A stretch of DNA of 64,000 nucleotides from Fructobacillus broussonetiae (GCF_018437275.1 NZ_JAAMFK010000001.1:62001-126000); one strand, 5' to 3'. Counted from the first letter of the stretch, positions 42,462 to 51,371 are shown. Program-made: numbers and translations. Notes: a model not told the origin generated them from the letters alone.

Positions 42462-43974
42462 ACACCTACACATTTTAGCTTTCTTTGAGCAGGTGTTTTT
42501 GGACGGACGAACGACCTTCTTTGCTTTGATTGGTGTGATGGCTCTGCTTCACTGGACATGGTGGGAGTTTACTCTTCTGTTCTTGGCTTGGTTCACCTTT
42601 GAAGGACTCGATTACTGGATGCGCCGCTACTGGTTAACGGAAAATGAATTGGTCTTAACTTCTGGAATCTTAAGAAGAAAATGGCGCCACCTTCCATACC
42701 AAAAGATTCAAAATATTCACCGGTCACAATGGTTTTTCCTGAAGCCTTTCCGGCTTGAAAAGATTGCTGTTGATTCCGGGGGACAGGGAGGTGAACGCGA
42801 GAACCAAATCACACTTCCTGTCATTCCAACCTGGGTAACCTGGGTAATTGAACAAAAGCATCAGAATCCAAATACGGAATTGGACGTGCTTTTAGAGATC
42901 GCCGACCAACAGGTAGCCATGAAATCAGAGGACTTCTCGAAGGCGCTTTTGGATAAAACGGGTGATCGTCAGGACCATCATCTAACGGTAAAAGATGGAA
43001 AAGAGGTCGAACACAAGACTAGCGTGAAAGAATTGTTCTTGTATGCCTTAACGGCACCTGAAGTTCTTTTGCAGTTCGCCATTGTTTTTGGCTTCTTAGG
43101 CCGATTGGACTCTCACGTTCACGTTTTTGAAACGATTAGCGATGAGGTAAGTACCAAAAGCGTGTTGATGATTGTCGGTGTTGTGATTGCCTTTCTCGTC
43201 GTTCTCTTTATCTTTAACATTATTAAAACGGTCATCTTATACTATGACTTTACCTTTAGTAAAAAGGACGGACATTTGCAGATTCAGCGTGGCCTGTTCG
43301 AGGTGCGTGGCCTAACATTTGCTGAGAATCGGATTCAGTCTTTGCAAATCGAGCAAAATCTTTGGCGTAATCTGTTAAAACTCGCTACTGTTCGTTTGCG
43401 TTTGATTACTGACAAAAGCGGTGACGACGAGGTGCAAAGAAAGCTGCCGACAATGTTTCCTTTGGTTAAATCAAAGGAAGCCAATGACTTGGCGCACGCT
43501 TTCTTGCCTTCGCTGGTGCCCGAAAAAAAGCCGGCGATTAAATCAGGCAGTTTCTTTCAATCATGGGCGATGGCGCGTAATGCTGTTGTTTACCTCGGAG
43601 TAATTTTGGCAGTTGCCCTTTATTTCTGGTTGAATACTTACAGCGTGATGGTCGCGATTTTCTTGCTTGTCCTTGGTGCGCTTTCCGGGTATTACAAGGG
43701 CCGTGTGACAGGGACAGCCATCGTTGAAGAGGGGAAGGTGCTCGTTCTTCAAACCGCCCGTCTTTTTAACAAGAAGACGGTTTACGTGAAGTGTGAAAAC
43801 ATTCAGTCTGTCAGCTTGACGCAATCCTTCTGGATGGCGCTCTTTAATAAGCGTGCGCATCTGATCGTTGTCATACGAACGAATGATGGATCGGCTGAGA
43901 TTGAAACCCGTTACTTGCCATTGCAAGAAGCAAGGGCAATTTATGCAGCTTATCAAGCGGCATACCAAAAGTAG
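42451..43974 (+). CDS. PH domain membrane protein, YdbT-like
   Basis: A 507-residue protein with three PH (DUF304) repeats separated by membrane helix pairs: WRHLPYQKIQNIHRSQWFFLKPF, then LTFAENRIQSLQIEQNLWRNLLK, then KKTVYVKCENIQSVSLTQSFW. It is the partner of the YdbS-like protein. The repeats and spacing are those of the YdbT family. Confidence 0.86.
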   Translation: MKPKHLHILAFFEQVFLDGRTTFFALIGVMALLHWTWWEFTLLFLAWFTFEGLDYWMRRYWLTENELVLTSGILRRKWRHLPYQKIQNIHRSQWFFLKPFRLEKIAVDSGGQGGERENQITLPVIPTWVTWVIEQKHQNPNTELDVLLEIADQQVAMKSEDFSKALLDKTGDRQDHHLTVKDGKEVEHKTSVKELFLYALTAPEVLLQFAIVFGFLGRLDSHVHVFETISDEVSTKSVLMIVGVVIAFLVVLFIFNIIKTVILYYDFTFSKKDGHLQIQRGLFEVRGLTFAENRIQSLQIEQNLWRNLLKLATVRLRLITDKSGDDEVQRKLPTMFPLVKSKEANDLAHAFLPSLVPEKKPAIKSGSFFQSWAMARNAVVYLGVILAVALYFWLNTYSVMVAIFLLVLGALSGYYKGRVTGTAIVEEGKVLVLQTARLFNKKTVYVKCENIQSVSLTQSFWMALFNKRAHLIVVIRTNDGSAEIETRYLPLQEARAIYAAYQAAYQK

Positions 43975-43995
43975 CGTTAACAAATTATTTTCGAA

Positions 43996-44032
43996 AAAAG
44001 GCAGTCAAATTTTCTTGGCTGTCTTTTTCTAA
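43996..44032 (+). terminator. terminator of the ydbS-ydbT pair
   Basis: AAAAGGCAGTCAA pairs with TTGGCTGTCTTTT, then T. Confidence 0.85.
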
Positions 44033-44164
44033 ATATTTAAAAAGTAACATTAAAAACGGGCTTTTTATTAAGTGTTTTCATTTGAAAATCCGAAATAATT
44101 GTTAATATTTATAAAATGTAAAGGGTTACATTGTAAAACATCCTTTGTATTTTTTCAAATTAGA

Positions 44165-44193
44165 TTGACTTTTTAATAAAAGTCCTCTAAACT
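44165..44193 (+). promoter_or_regulatory. promoter of the organophosphate antiporter gene
   Basis: -35 TTGACT (44165-44170) and -10 TAAACT (44188-44193), 17 bases apart. The RNA would start near 44200, just before the repeats. Confidence 0.75.
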
Positions 44194-44209
44194 TCTATAT
44201 AAAGCAGAT

Positions 44210-44300
44210 GAGGCGAAAGGCTTCACTGTACAACTGAATCCAGCGTTTTGAGGTGAAAGGCTTCACTGTACAACTGAATCCAGCGTTTTGAGGTGAAAGG
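44210..44300 (+). repeat. 40-bp tandem repeat in the 5' leader
   Basis: The unit runs 44219-44258 and is repeated exactly at 44259-44298. A partial third start (GAGGTGAAAGGC) follows and a related GAGGCGAAA precedes. Each junction contains GTGAA AGGC TTCAC, a short hairpin. A closing hairpin GTGAAAGGCCG/CGGTTTCAC lies at about 44293-44321, before the start codon. Confidence 0.9.
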
Positions 44301-44348
44301 CCGAAGAACCACGGTTTCACACTATTTTATGAATACGAGGATTACAGT

Positions 44349-45689
44349 ATGTTTTCATTCAACAAGGCTAACGTAAAGCCTGTTGCACAAGACAAGATTG
44401 CTGGTGAATACAAGCGCCGTCAATTGGGTGTTTTGCTTGCAACATCATTTTCATACATTGGTTACTACATCATCCGTTTGGTTTTCACGACGGAACAAGT
44501 TAACATTATGAACAACTACGGATTTGACATTGGTCAAATCGGTTTGATTCTTTCAACCTTCGGTGTTGGGTACGGAATTGCCAAGCTCTTCATGGGAGCC
44601 TTGGCTGATAAGTCCAATGCTCGTTGGTTCTTGGCCGGTGGTTTGTACCTTTCAGCATTCTTCAACTTGCTGATTGGTTTCACGTCAAACTTCTACTTGA
44701 TTTTGGTGTTGATGCTTTTCATCGCCGTCACGCAATCAATGGGAGCGCCTGCTTGCCAACGTCAGATTTCAATGTGGTTTTCTAAGAAGAACCGTGGAAC
44801 GGCCTACTCAATCTGGTCATCAGCTCACAACGCCGGAGCGTTCTTCTGTGTTTTGTCAATCGAATTGGCAACGGTTCTTTTCTCAGGTTCACTTGTGATG
44901 GTCTTTGTCACGGCATCAGTAATCTCAGCTGTTTTGGCAACGTTGATGCTTTTGATCAACACGGACAAGCCAGAATCAGTTGGCTTGCCTGACATCGGAA
45001 CTTACTCTGGTTATGTCGAAGTTGACATCAAGGGTGAAAAGACGAACCAAGCAACGACTGATATGTCTGTCTTCCAAATCTTGGTTAAAAGCATCTTGTT
45101 GAACAAGGTTGTTTGGTTGGTGACGTTGACGTCAATGTCTTTCTACATCATCCGTTACGGTGTGATGTCATGGATTCCATCTTACTTGCCAACGAAGGGC
45201 TTCTCAGTTTCTTGGGCAAAGTGGTTAGTTGGTATCTTTGAAATCTCAGCCGTTCCTGGTGTTATCGCCTTGGGAATGTTGTCAGACTTCTTGAACGGAC
45301 GTCGTGCTTTGATTTGCTTGATTGCCGCTATTGGAACGTTGGCATCATTGACTGTTTACTTCACGACTTCAAATCACGTGGCTTTGATCATCGCCTTGTT
45401 TGCAATGGGAACGATGATTTACGCTCCAATTACGTTGGTTGGTTTGATGATCAACGAAGCGGTGCCAAACTACGCGGTTGGTTTGTCAGCCGGATTCATG
45501 GGCTTCTTCCAGTACATCTTTGGAGAAACGATTGCCACTGCTGTTATCGGTGGTTTGGTTCGTTCATACGGCTGGAGCATGGCTTCTAACGTGATTTACT
45601 TCGCGGCTGCTGTTGCCATTGCTTTGCTTGTTGCATTGCTCTTCGAAGAAAAGAAGATTCGCGCCATGGAAGCATCCGTTAACAACTAA
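44349..45689 (+). CDS. organophosphate:phosphate antiporter family MFS transporter (GlpT/UhpT-like)
   Basis: 446 residues with twelve helices. The N-terminal EYKRRQLGVLLATSFSYIGYYIIRLVFT and GYGIAKLFMGALADKSNARWF match the OPA family that exchanges sugar phosphate or glycerol-3-phosphate for phosphate. Its leader carries an unusual 40-bp tandem repeat. The translation start GAGG...ATG 44349 follows the closing hairpin of that leader. The substrate is not determined. Confidence 0.88.
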   Translation: MFSFNKANVKPVAQDKIAGEYKRRQLGVLLATSFSYIGYYIIRLVFTTEQVNIMNNYGFDIGQIGLILSTFGVGYGIAKLFMGALADKSNARWFLAGGLYLSAFFNLLIGFTSNFYLILVLMLFIAVTQSMGAPACQRQISMWFSKKNRGTAYSIWSSAHNAGAFFCVLSIELATVLFSGSLVMVFVTASVISAVLATLMLLINTDKPESVGLPDIGTYSGYVEVDIKGEKTNQATTDMSVFQILVKSILLNKVVWLVTLTSMSFYIIRYGVMSWIPSYLPTKGFSVSWAKWLVGIFEISAVPGVIALGMLSDFLNGRRALICLIAAIGTLASLTVYFTTSNHVALIIALFAMGTMIYAPITLVGLMINEAVPNYAVGLSAGFMGFFQYIFGETIATAVIGGLVRSYGWSMASNVIYFAAAVAIALLVALLFEEKKIRAMEASVNN

Positions 45690-45700
45690 TTGCTAAATTA

Positions 45701-45738
45701 AAAAAGTCGCTTGAGCGAAAGGCTCGAGCGGCTTTTTG
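45701..45738. terminator. terminator between the antiporter and the GNAT gene
   Basis: AAAAGTCGCTTGAGC pairs with GCTCGAGCGGCTTTTT with small mismatches. Confidence 0.85.
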
Positions 45739-45772
45739 TTTGCCTCGTTGATGTAAAAGTCAAAGGCGTGCG

Positions 45773-46306
45773 TTATTCTTCTAGACCATCATTCCATTTT
45801 GTCAGTAGGATGGTTCCGTCTTTGATTTGAGGGACTGGTGCTGGATTGTGGCTGTTATAAACCGTAATGCCCTTAAAGTCGGCTTGGTTGATGTAAAAGT
45901 TTAATAGGGCAGTATCCTTTTCATAGACAAGGGTCGACCAAGCCTTGATTTGTGGAAAGGATTCTTCAATCATTTCAAGAAAGCGGGTAGCAATTCCTTG
46001 TCCCTGATGGTCAGCTTTAACAAACAAGAAGATGATGTCAGAAAAGCCTTGTTTATACTTTGGGTGAAAGATGGCGCCAGCTACCATTTCGTCGTTTAAG
46101 GTGAGCTTCAAGTTAACGCTGTCCGCATAGAAAAAGGCACCTGCAATGTCTTCGATGTCCGGTAGACTCTCTGGATCAAAGTCATCATCTTCATCGCTGT
46201 ATTTTTGAAAGGCAGCTCGAGTCGCGCCATACAGATTGTCCCTGAACTCATGGAGTTCTTCCGCTTCTAGATATGAGATTAAAAGCTTGTTTTCTTGTTT
46301 TGACAT
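45773..46306 (-). CDS. GNAT family acetyltransferase
   Basis: 177 residues. The acetyl-CoA loop is visible as KADHQGQGIATRFLEMI, preceded by IIFLFV. The target is unknown. It lies in the same direction as a second 177-residue GNAT gene and the MarR gene, so the three may form a unit with the MarR regulator first. A short gap of 47 bases separates it from the next GNAT. Confidence 0.82.
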   Translation of the reverse strand: MSKQENKLLISYLEAEELHEFRDNLYGATRAAFQKYSDEDDDFDPESLPDIEDIAGAFFYADSVNLKLTLNDEMVAGAIFHPKYKQGFSDIIFLFVKADHQGQGIATRFLEMIEESFPQIKAWSTLVYEKDTALLNFYINQADFKGITVYNSHNPAPVPQIKDGTILLTKWNDGLEE

Positions 46307-46353
46307 GAAGTTCCTTTCGACTGAGATGGGGAAGGGCGATGATGACGCTTTAA

Positions 46354-46887
46354 TTAAAAGTTGTCTTTACGTAACACATAGTTGCTATCAGACGATGAGT
46401 TATCGCCTTCTTTTCGGTGGTGTGGATTCAGAAACTCGATAATCTCAAAACCACATCGATTAACGAATAAGTTAACTAACTCATGGTCACCTGAGTAGAT
46501 GTTCATTTCCCAAAGGTCAATGTCGTGGAACTGTTTGGACATCTTCAAAAAGAACTTCGAAACGATTCCGGTGTTTTGAAAGGCGGGTGCCGTAAAAAGG
46601 TAGATTGGCGTGCCAACGACGACCTGGTCGCCTTTCGTCAGAAAGGTTATACCGGCAATGATGGCGCCGTTTGACTTAGCGACGATTGAAGATGTTCTCT
46701 TTGCTTGTAAGAAGTCAGTGATTTCTTGTTCTTCTGGCGTTAGCAGATCAATCGGCATGAATTCTCCGTAGTGTCGTGGAATGCTATACCGATAGGCAGC
46801 CTGTAAAGTCCTTCTAAAAAGATCATAATCGTCTTCTTTTAAATATTCGAGGTGAAAGTCTTGTGCTTGCCGCATGAATTCATTCAC
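46354..46887 (-). CDS. GNAT family acetyltransferase-like protein
   Basis: 177 residues, similar in layout to its neighbour at 45773. TPIYLFTAPAFQNTGIVSKFFLKM aligns with the acetyl-CoA region, but the Q/RxxGxG motif is degenerate (QNTGIV). It may be a divergent duplicate with changed activity. The start lies 28 bases from the end of the MarR gene. Confidence 0.7.
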   Translation of the reverse strand: MNEFMRQAQDFHLEYLKEDDYDLFRRTLQAAYRYSIPRHYGEFMPIDLLTPEEQEITDFLQAKRTSSIVAKSNGAIIAGITFLTKGDQVVVGTPIYLFTAPAFQNTGIVSKFFLKMSKQFHDIDLWEMNIYSGDHELVNLFVNRCGFEIIEFLNPHHRKEGDNSSSDSNYVLRKDNF

Positions 46888-46914
46888 CTTGTGTTTTCTA
46901 TTTTTTGAGCTCTC

Positions 46915-47358
46915 TTAAATCTTCTTTTTGAAGTTTGCGATGAGTTCCTGACGGTTGGGATTGGTGTCTTTCCAGTAGGCCTTGTCAAAGTCGTTCATCA
47001 CAATGAGCGCCTTTTCCAGGTTGTTCTTTCCGTGCTGTGTGAGGCGAATGGCCTTCGAACGTGGATTTTTCTTTCCAGGGAAACGGTCCAAGAAATCTTC
47101 ACGGGCCAGCTTGGTAATGATGGCAGATGCCGTCATTGGATCAATGTCAGCTTCCTTTGCGACCATCGCCTGTGTCACTTCTGGAGCTTCCAAGTTTAAC
47201 TTTTCAACGGTGGCCAAAACTTGAACCTGTGGGTGGGTTAGATTTAACCGACGGAGTTGACTTTTGGTCTGTCGGAACCAGTCCGTATAGAGCGCAAAGA
47301 AGCTTTGCGATGTTGAATGTTGATAATCGTTGATTAATTCTTCATGAGATTTTGTCAT
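46915..47358 (-). CDS. MarR family transcriptional regulator
   Basis: 147 residues with a winged helix. LNLTHPQVQVLATVEKL is followed by MVAKEADIDPMTASAIITKLAREDFLDR (recognition helix) and the wing FPGKKNPRSKAIRLT. GAGGATAAC precedes the ATG. The palindrome at 47380-47393 next to its promoter is a likely autoregulatory site. Ligand unknown; the two GNAT genes downstream are candidate targets. Confidence 0.88.
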   Translation of the reverse strand: MTKSHEELINDYQHSTSQSFFALYTDWFRQTKSQLRRLNLTHPQVQVLATVEKLNLEAPEVTQAMVAKEADIDPMTASAIITKLAREDFLDRFPGKKNPRSKAIRLTQHGKNNLEKALIVMNDFDKAYWKDTNPNRQELIANFKKKI

Positions 47359-47379
47359 TGTTATCCTCTGTTTAATATC

Positions 47380-47393
47380 ATAAGTATACTTAT
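47380..47393. promoter_or_regulatory. palindrome in the MarR gene promoter, candidate operator
   Basis: ATAAGTATACTTAT is a perfect 14-bp palindrome 22 bases upstream of the MarR gene start. Confidence 0.6.
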
Positions 47394-47441
47394 AATATAT
47401 GGCATAAACGCTCTACGTTCAAGCGCTTTTTAAGAAATCAG

Positions 47442-47470
47442 TTGGCGCTTTTTTCTTTTCATGCTATACT
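47442..47470 (+). promoter_or_regulatory. promoter of the thiamin salvage operon
   Basis: -35 TTGGCG (47442-47447) and extended -10 TGCTATACT (-10 at 47465-47470), spacing 17. Confidence 0.7.
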
Positions 47471-47489
47471 TTTTTCGACAATTGAAAAA

Positions 47490-47624
47490 GTTGGGGTGCC
47501 TTGTGCTGAGATTATACCCATTGAACCTGAAGCCGTTAGTACGGACGCAGGGAACGAGTGGCAGATACTGTCTTTTTTAATTACGTTCTATGACGTCCTT
47601 GGCTTATGCCAGGGACTTTTTTTA
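47490..47624 (+). promoter_or_regulatory. TPP riboswitch with terminator upstream of tenA
   Basis: The aptamer 47490-47556 shows GGGGTGCC, GCTGAGATTATACCC, TTGAACCTGA and the closing GGACGCAGGGA. The terminator GTCCTTGGC/GCCAGGGAC (47595-47616) with seven T follows. This is the second TPP switch in the window. Confidence 0.95.
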
Positions 47625-47661
47625 TTGTCAAAAATAAGTGTCAGAGAATAAAGGAGAGAGT

Positions 47662-48300
47662 ATGACAGAATACAGTGAAAAAATGGAAGAAATTTTGGCC
47701 ACGCACTTGCCTGAATTTTATAACAATGCTTTCATTCAAGAAATGATCAATGGGGATGTTAACGCAGAAGCCTTGTTGAACTACGTGAGCCAGGATCAAT
47801 CCTACTTAGGTTACTTCCTGCCAATTTTTGGCGAGACATTGGAAGCCTTTGGCATCGACTCAAAGGAACTTGAAGCTTTTCAAGAAGACGGTGATACAGA
47901 ACCACACGAAATGCTTTTGAATTTGGTCGAAGAAGCGAGTGGTCGACCAGAAGAAGTAAAAGAAGTTGACCTTTTGCCTGGTACGAAGCAGTACTTAAAC
48001 CTTTTGAAGACGAGCCGAGAAGCCAGTCCTTTTATCTCAATGTCGGCCTTAGCTGCATGCCCATACGTCTATGCTTACCTTGCTGAACAATCAATTGCTG
48101 CTGGAAAGATGACACCAACAAACCCGTTTTACGAGTGGTTCGACTTCTACCAACGAACGGATGGTGGCATCACCGTCCACTTGCTTCAGGCATTGGATGA
48201 AAAAGCTAAAAAAATGAGTGAAGAAGAGCAAGCCGCTGGGCTTGAAGCATTTCTTCAAGCTGTGAAGTGCGAAGATCTTTTCTTTGCACAAGCCATGTAA
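47662..48300 (+). CDS. tenA: thiaminase II / aminopyrimidine aminohydrolase TenA
   Basis: A 212-residue helical protein that salvages the pyrimidine of degraded thiamin by hydrolysing aminopyrimidines to HMP. The Cys nucleophile is in the ALAACPYVYAYLAE region, and the C-terminal catalytic Glu is in KCEDLFFAQAM. The open frame begins at 47638, but AAAGGAGAG fits ATG 47662. It is the first gene of a TPP-controlled salvage operon with thiD-thiE and thiM. Confidence 0.9.
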   Translation: MTEYSEKMEEILATHLPEFYNNAFIQEMINGDVNAEALLNYVSQDQSYLGYFLPIFGETLEAFGIDSKELEAFQEDGDTEPHEMLLNLVEEASGRPEEVKEVDLLPGTKQYLNLLKTSREASPFISMSALAACPYVYAYLAEQSIAAGKMTPTNPFYEWFDFYQRTDGGITVHLLQALDEKAKKMSEEEQAAGLEAFLQAVKCEDLFFAQAM

Positions 48301-48311
48301 GGTGGTTTAGC

Positions 48312-49772
48312 ATGCAAAAGAAAGTGATGTATCCAACGGCATTGACGATTGCTGGTTCTGACTGCGGAGGCGGTGCCGGGCTCCAGGCGGACATCAAAAC
48401 CATGCAGGCCTTTGAAGTTTATTCCACTTCTGTGATTGTGGGGCTGACCGCTCAAAATACTTACGGCGTGCAAGATGTCATGCCAACACCAGTTGAGATG
48501 ATTAATGCTCAGTTTGATTCTTTGTACGCGGACTTTGATATCAAAGCGGCTAAGACTGGCGCTTTGTTTGATGCTGACCGTGTGCAGGCAGTAGCGGAGA
48601 ACGTCGTGAAATACGGTGTTAAAAATTTGGTTGTTGATCCCGTTATGGTCGCAAAGGGCGGTGCTCAGTTGCTCGATGACAACGGCGTTTTGGCAGTAAA
48701 GAAAGACTTGCTGCCAAAGGCCTTGCTCGTTACACCAAACTTGCCTGAAGCGAAACTGCTTGCTGGCATGACCATTGAATCAAAAGAAGATATGAAGACT
48801 GCGGGCCTTATTATCCAAGAAAGCGGTGTTCCAAACGTGATTGTGAAGGGTGGACACCTTGAAATGGAAACGGTCTACGACTATGTCTTGTTAGAGGACG
48901 AAGAGTTCTTCATGACCGGTCCTAAAGTTCATAACGAAAACAAACACGGCACTGGTGATACCTTGTCTTCTGCTATCACTTCAGGATTGGCAAAGGGCCT
49001 GTTTTTGAAACAGGCCATCGTTGAAGGACATGCCTACATGAACCGAATCATCAATCATTCACTTTTTGTTGGACACGGGCACGGACCACTCAATCATGGT
49101 AACTGGGCAGACCCCAACAAGGTGAGAACTGGATTTGGCCTTGAGGTCCTTGGACCGCAGCTGGTTATTGAAACAGAGAACATTAGCGGCAGTCCGCGCG
49201 CGTTGGCTAATTTAGTTAAGAGCGCCTGCCGTTCAGGCGTCAAAGTTGTTCAGCTTCGTGAGAAGGACGAAACGAAGCTGAACTGGGAAGACAAGGTCGT
49301 CCTTGCCAAAGCATTAAAACAAATTTGTAGCGATAACCATTCCTTATTCTTCATCGATGACGACCTTGATCTTGCCATTTTGTCTCATGCCGATGGCATT
49401 CACGTTGGTCAATCCGATACAAGCGTCGAGCACATTGTTCAGCAAGCCCCCAATCTTCTCATCGGCCTCTCCATCTCTACCATGGAAGAATTCAAAAAGA
49501 GCGAGCACCTCTTCCAACACCTCGCCTATATCGGTGTCGGTCCGGTCTTCGCCACACAGACGAAGAAAGATGCCAAGTTGCCCATTGGTTTGGACGGCTT
49601 AAAAGCGATTAAAGCGAAGTCGCCCGTTCCCGTCATTGGAATTGGGGGTGTAAGTGAAGAAACCGCTTCCCGTATCCTTGATGCCGGCGCCGATGGAGTC
49701 GCTGCCATTTCCGCCTTTACGAAAAGCAATAATTTGTACAAAACTGTCTTTGAACTGAGCAAGAAGGAGTAA
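48312..49772 (+). CDS. thiDE: bifunctional HMP(-P) kinase / thiamin-phosphate synthase (ThiD-ThiE fusion)
   Basis: A 486-residue fusion. Residues 1-265 are ThiD (TIAGSDCGGGAGLQADIKTM, KHGTGDTLSSAI), which phosphorylates hydroxymethylpyrimidine twice. From about 275 the chain is ThiE (VVQLREKDETK, FFIDDDLDLAILSHADGIHVGQSD, YIGVGPVFATQTKKD), which joins HMP-PP with thiazole phosphate to give thiamin phosphate. Both active sites look complete. AAGGTGG precedes ATG 48312. thiM follows after 3 bases. Confidence 0.93.
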   Translation: MQKKVMYPTALTIAGSDCGGGAGLQADIKTMQAFEVYSTSVIVGLTAQNTYGVQDVMPTPVEMINAQFDSLYADFDIKAAKTGALFDADRVQAVAENVVKYGVKNLVVDPVMVAKGGAQLLDDNGVLAVKKDLLPKALLVTPNLPEAKLLAGMTIESKEDMKTAGLIIQESGVPNVIVKGGHLEMETVYDYVLLEDEEFFMTGPKVHNENKHGTGDTLSSAITSGLAKGLFLKQAIVEGHAYMNRIINHSLFVGHGHGPLNHGNWADPNKVRTGFGLEVLGPQLVIETENISGSPRALANLVKSACRSGVKVVQLREKDETKLNWEDKVVLAKALKQICSDNHSLFFIDDDLDLAILSHADGIHVGQSDTSVEHIVQQAPNLLIGLSISTMEEFKKSEHLFQHLAYIGVGPVFATQTKKDAKLPIGLDGLKAIKAKSPVPVIGIGGVSEETASRILDAGADGVAAISAFTKSNNLYKTVFELSKKE

Positions 49773-49775
49773 ACA

Positions 49776-50552
49776 ATGTTAAACAAAATGCGCAATAATC
49801 CCGCTATGGTTATCATGAATAGTAACCACGTTACTGAACAATTAGTTGCGGATGCTATCTCTTATTTGGGCGGCTCACCCTTAGCGAACGATGACGAACG
49901 CGACGACGAAACACTCGTCGGCCTCGCTTCAGCCGTGGTCATTAACATGGGCACGACTAAAAAAGAAAGCCACGAACGTGCACTTCGCCTGGGAAAGGTG
50001 GCCAAGAAGCTTGGCAAGCCCGTCGTCTTTGATCCCGTTGGTGCCGGTGCTTCTAATTTGCGTCGCTTGAACGCCATTGACACGATGAAACAAGTCCAAC
50101 CCGAAGTTGTTCGTGGTAACTTGTCTGAAATCGCTGCGCTTTTGATGAACGAACAATCCGCATTGGGCATTGACTCGACCTCTCATGCAAACGCCGTTCA
50201 GGTCGCAAAGGCATACGCCAAGCAAGAAGAAGTCTGGGTTGTCATTTCAGGTGAAGTGGATGTTGTGACCGATGGTGAAACGGTTTATGAACTTCGCAAC
50301 GGACACCCTTACTTATCCGTCAACGTGGGGATGGGGGACGTCTTAGACGCTATTTTGGCATTAGGATTAGCCCACGGCGTTTCATTAGAAGATTTAGCTA
50401 AGGTTGCCTCCATCTTAACGGTGGCGGCGGATTTGGCCATCGAACGCGACGATGTGCACGGACCAGCGACATTTCGGAACGCCGTCTTCGACTATTTGGC
50501 GACATTGTCGGATGCAACGTTGGCAAAACTTGCAAATATTAAAGTGCTTTGA
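49776..50552 (+). CDS. thiM: hydroxyethylthiazole kinase
   Basis: A 258-residue ribokinase-like enzyme that phosphorylates 4-methyl-5-hydroxyethylthiazole for ThiE. The family motifs are seen as VVFDPVGAGASNLRRLNA and VNVGMGDVLDAILAL (the usual T-G-C/S-G is varied to V-G-M-G-D). A second initiation codon (ATG 49806) exists, but AGGAG lies before ATG 49776. The product completes thiamin salvage with TenA and ThiDE. Confidence 0.9.
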   Translation: MLNKMRNNPAMVIMNSNHVTEQLVADAISYLGGSPLANDDERDDETLVGLASAVVINMGTTKKESHERALRLGKVAKKLGKPVVFDPVGAGASNLRRLNAIDTMKQVQPEVVRGNLSEIAALLMNEQSALGIDSTSHANAVQVAKAYAKQEEVWVVISGEVDVVTDGETVYELRNGHPYLSVNVGMGDVLDAILALGLAHGVSLEDLAKVASILTVAADLAIERDDVHGPATFRNAVFDYLATLSDATLAKLANIKVL

Positions 50553-50627
50553 AAATAATGTAAGCTCTTTTTGTTGTTGAAAGTGTTAAACTAGGTTTAT
50601 TCATTTCATGTAATAAAGGAGTTACTT

Positions 50628-51020
50628 ATGCCACTTTTAAAGATGGATTTAATCAAGAATCAATACCAACCTGAAGAAATCAAGAACTTGATGCAATTGT
50701 CATTCGACGTTGCCAAGGAAACGCTGAACTTGCCTGATCGCGATCGTTTCCAAATCGTCACGCAACACGAAGACTACGAAATCTGCTTCCAAGACGTTGG
50801 TTTGGGATACGAACGCACGAACAAGGCCTTGTTCTTCACGGTCTTGTCAACGCCACGCCCAATGCCAGCCAAGAAGGCCTTCACGAAGAAGTTGGTTGAA
50901 GTATTGGAAAAGGAAGCTGGTGTCCGTCCTGAAGACGTCATCATTTCCTTTGCGACAAACCACGCCGAAGACTGGTCATTTGGAATGGGAAAGAACCATT
51001 TCTTGGACGGTAGCCTTTAA
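50628..51020 (+). CDS. tautomerase superfamily protein (MSAD/MIF-like)
   Basis: A 130-residue protein with Pro directly after Met (MPLLKMDLIK), the catalytic amino-terminal Pro of the tautomerase superfamily. The length fits the longer, two-beta-alpha-beta class such as malonate semialdehyde decarboxylase-like enzymes. The substrate is unknown. AAAGGAGTT precedes ATG 50628. It stands alone with a terminator. Confidence 0.85.
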   Translation: MPLLKMDLIKNQYQPEEIKNLMQLSFDVAKETLNLPDRDRFQIVTQHEDYEICFQDVGLGYERTNKALFFTVLSTPRPMPAKKAFTKKLVEVLEKEAGVRPEDVIISFATNHAEDWSFGMGKNHFLDGSL

Positions 51021-51031
51021 TACGTATTGAT

Positions 51032-51072
51032 ATAAAGCAGTTCTTTTAAGACAAAAGAGCTGTTTTTTTCTA
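51032..51072 (+). terminator. terminator of the tautomerase gene
   Basis: AAAGCAGTTCTTTT and AAAAGAGCTGTTTTTTT pair around AAGAC with few mismatches. Confidence 0.8.
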
Positions 51073-51110
51073 GTTTAAAAAGGAATTGTTGTGTTTTTTT
51101 TAAATAAATC

Positions 51111-51139
51111 TTGTTTCTTTGAAAAAAGAGTGCTAAGCT
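51111..51139 (+). promoter_or_regulatory. promoter of the pyrimidine operon
   Basis: -35 TTGTTT (51111-51116) and extended -10 TGCTAAGCT (-10 at 51134-51139), spacing 17. Confidence 0.65.
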
Positions 51140-51159
51140 TTCAGTAACTCAAATCAAAC

Positions 51160-51347
51160 CTTTAAAGTCGATCAGAGAATCGAAAAAGGCTTGGTTGGAT
51201 TGTTGCCGCATTGTTTACCGAGGAAGTCCAGAGAGGCGGAGGTAGGCAAGCTTATTTGGCGAATCCTGACTTAAAAACCCAGGGACTCAGTCCAACTACA
51301 AACAAAGCCTTTTTCGTAAGCTCTGATCGTTGATCAGGGCTTTTTTT
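51160..51347 (+). promoter_or_regulatory. PyrR-type attenuator of the pyr operon
   Basis: The PyrR-binding loop AGTCCAGAGAGGC is at 51225-51237. The terminator AAGCTCTGATC/GATCAGGGCTT with T-run is at 51318-51347. The antiterminator pairs GATCAGAG...CGAAAAAGGCTT (51173-51192) with AAGCCTTTTTCG...GCTCTGATC (51305-51328). With UMP, PyrR would stabilise the anti-antiterminator and stop transcription. pyrR itself is not in the window. Confidence 0.93.
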
Positions 51348-51371
51348 GTACGAAAAATAGGGGGCGTTTTC

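Noticed and set aside
45773-46887. The two adjacent GNAT genes as a toxin-antitoxin pair
   Set aside because: Both are full acetyltransferase-sized proteins without a small partner, and they lie behind a MarR gene. They look like metabolic or resistance enzymes.
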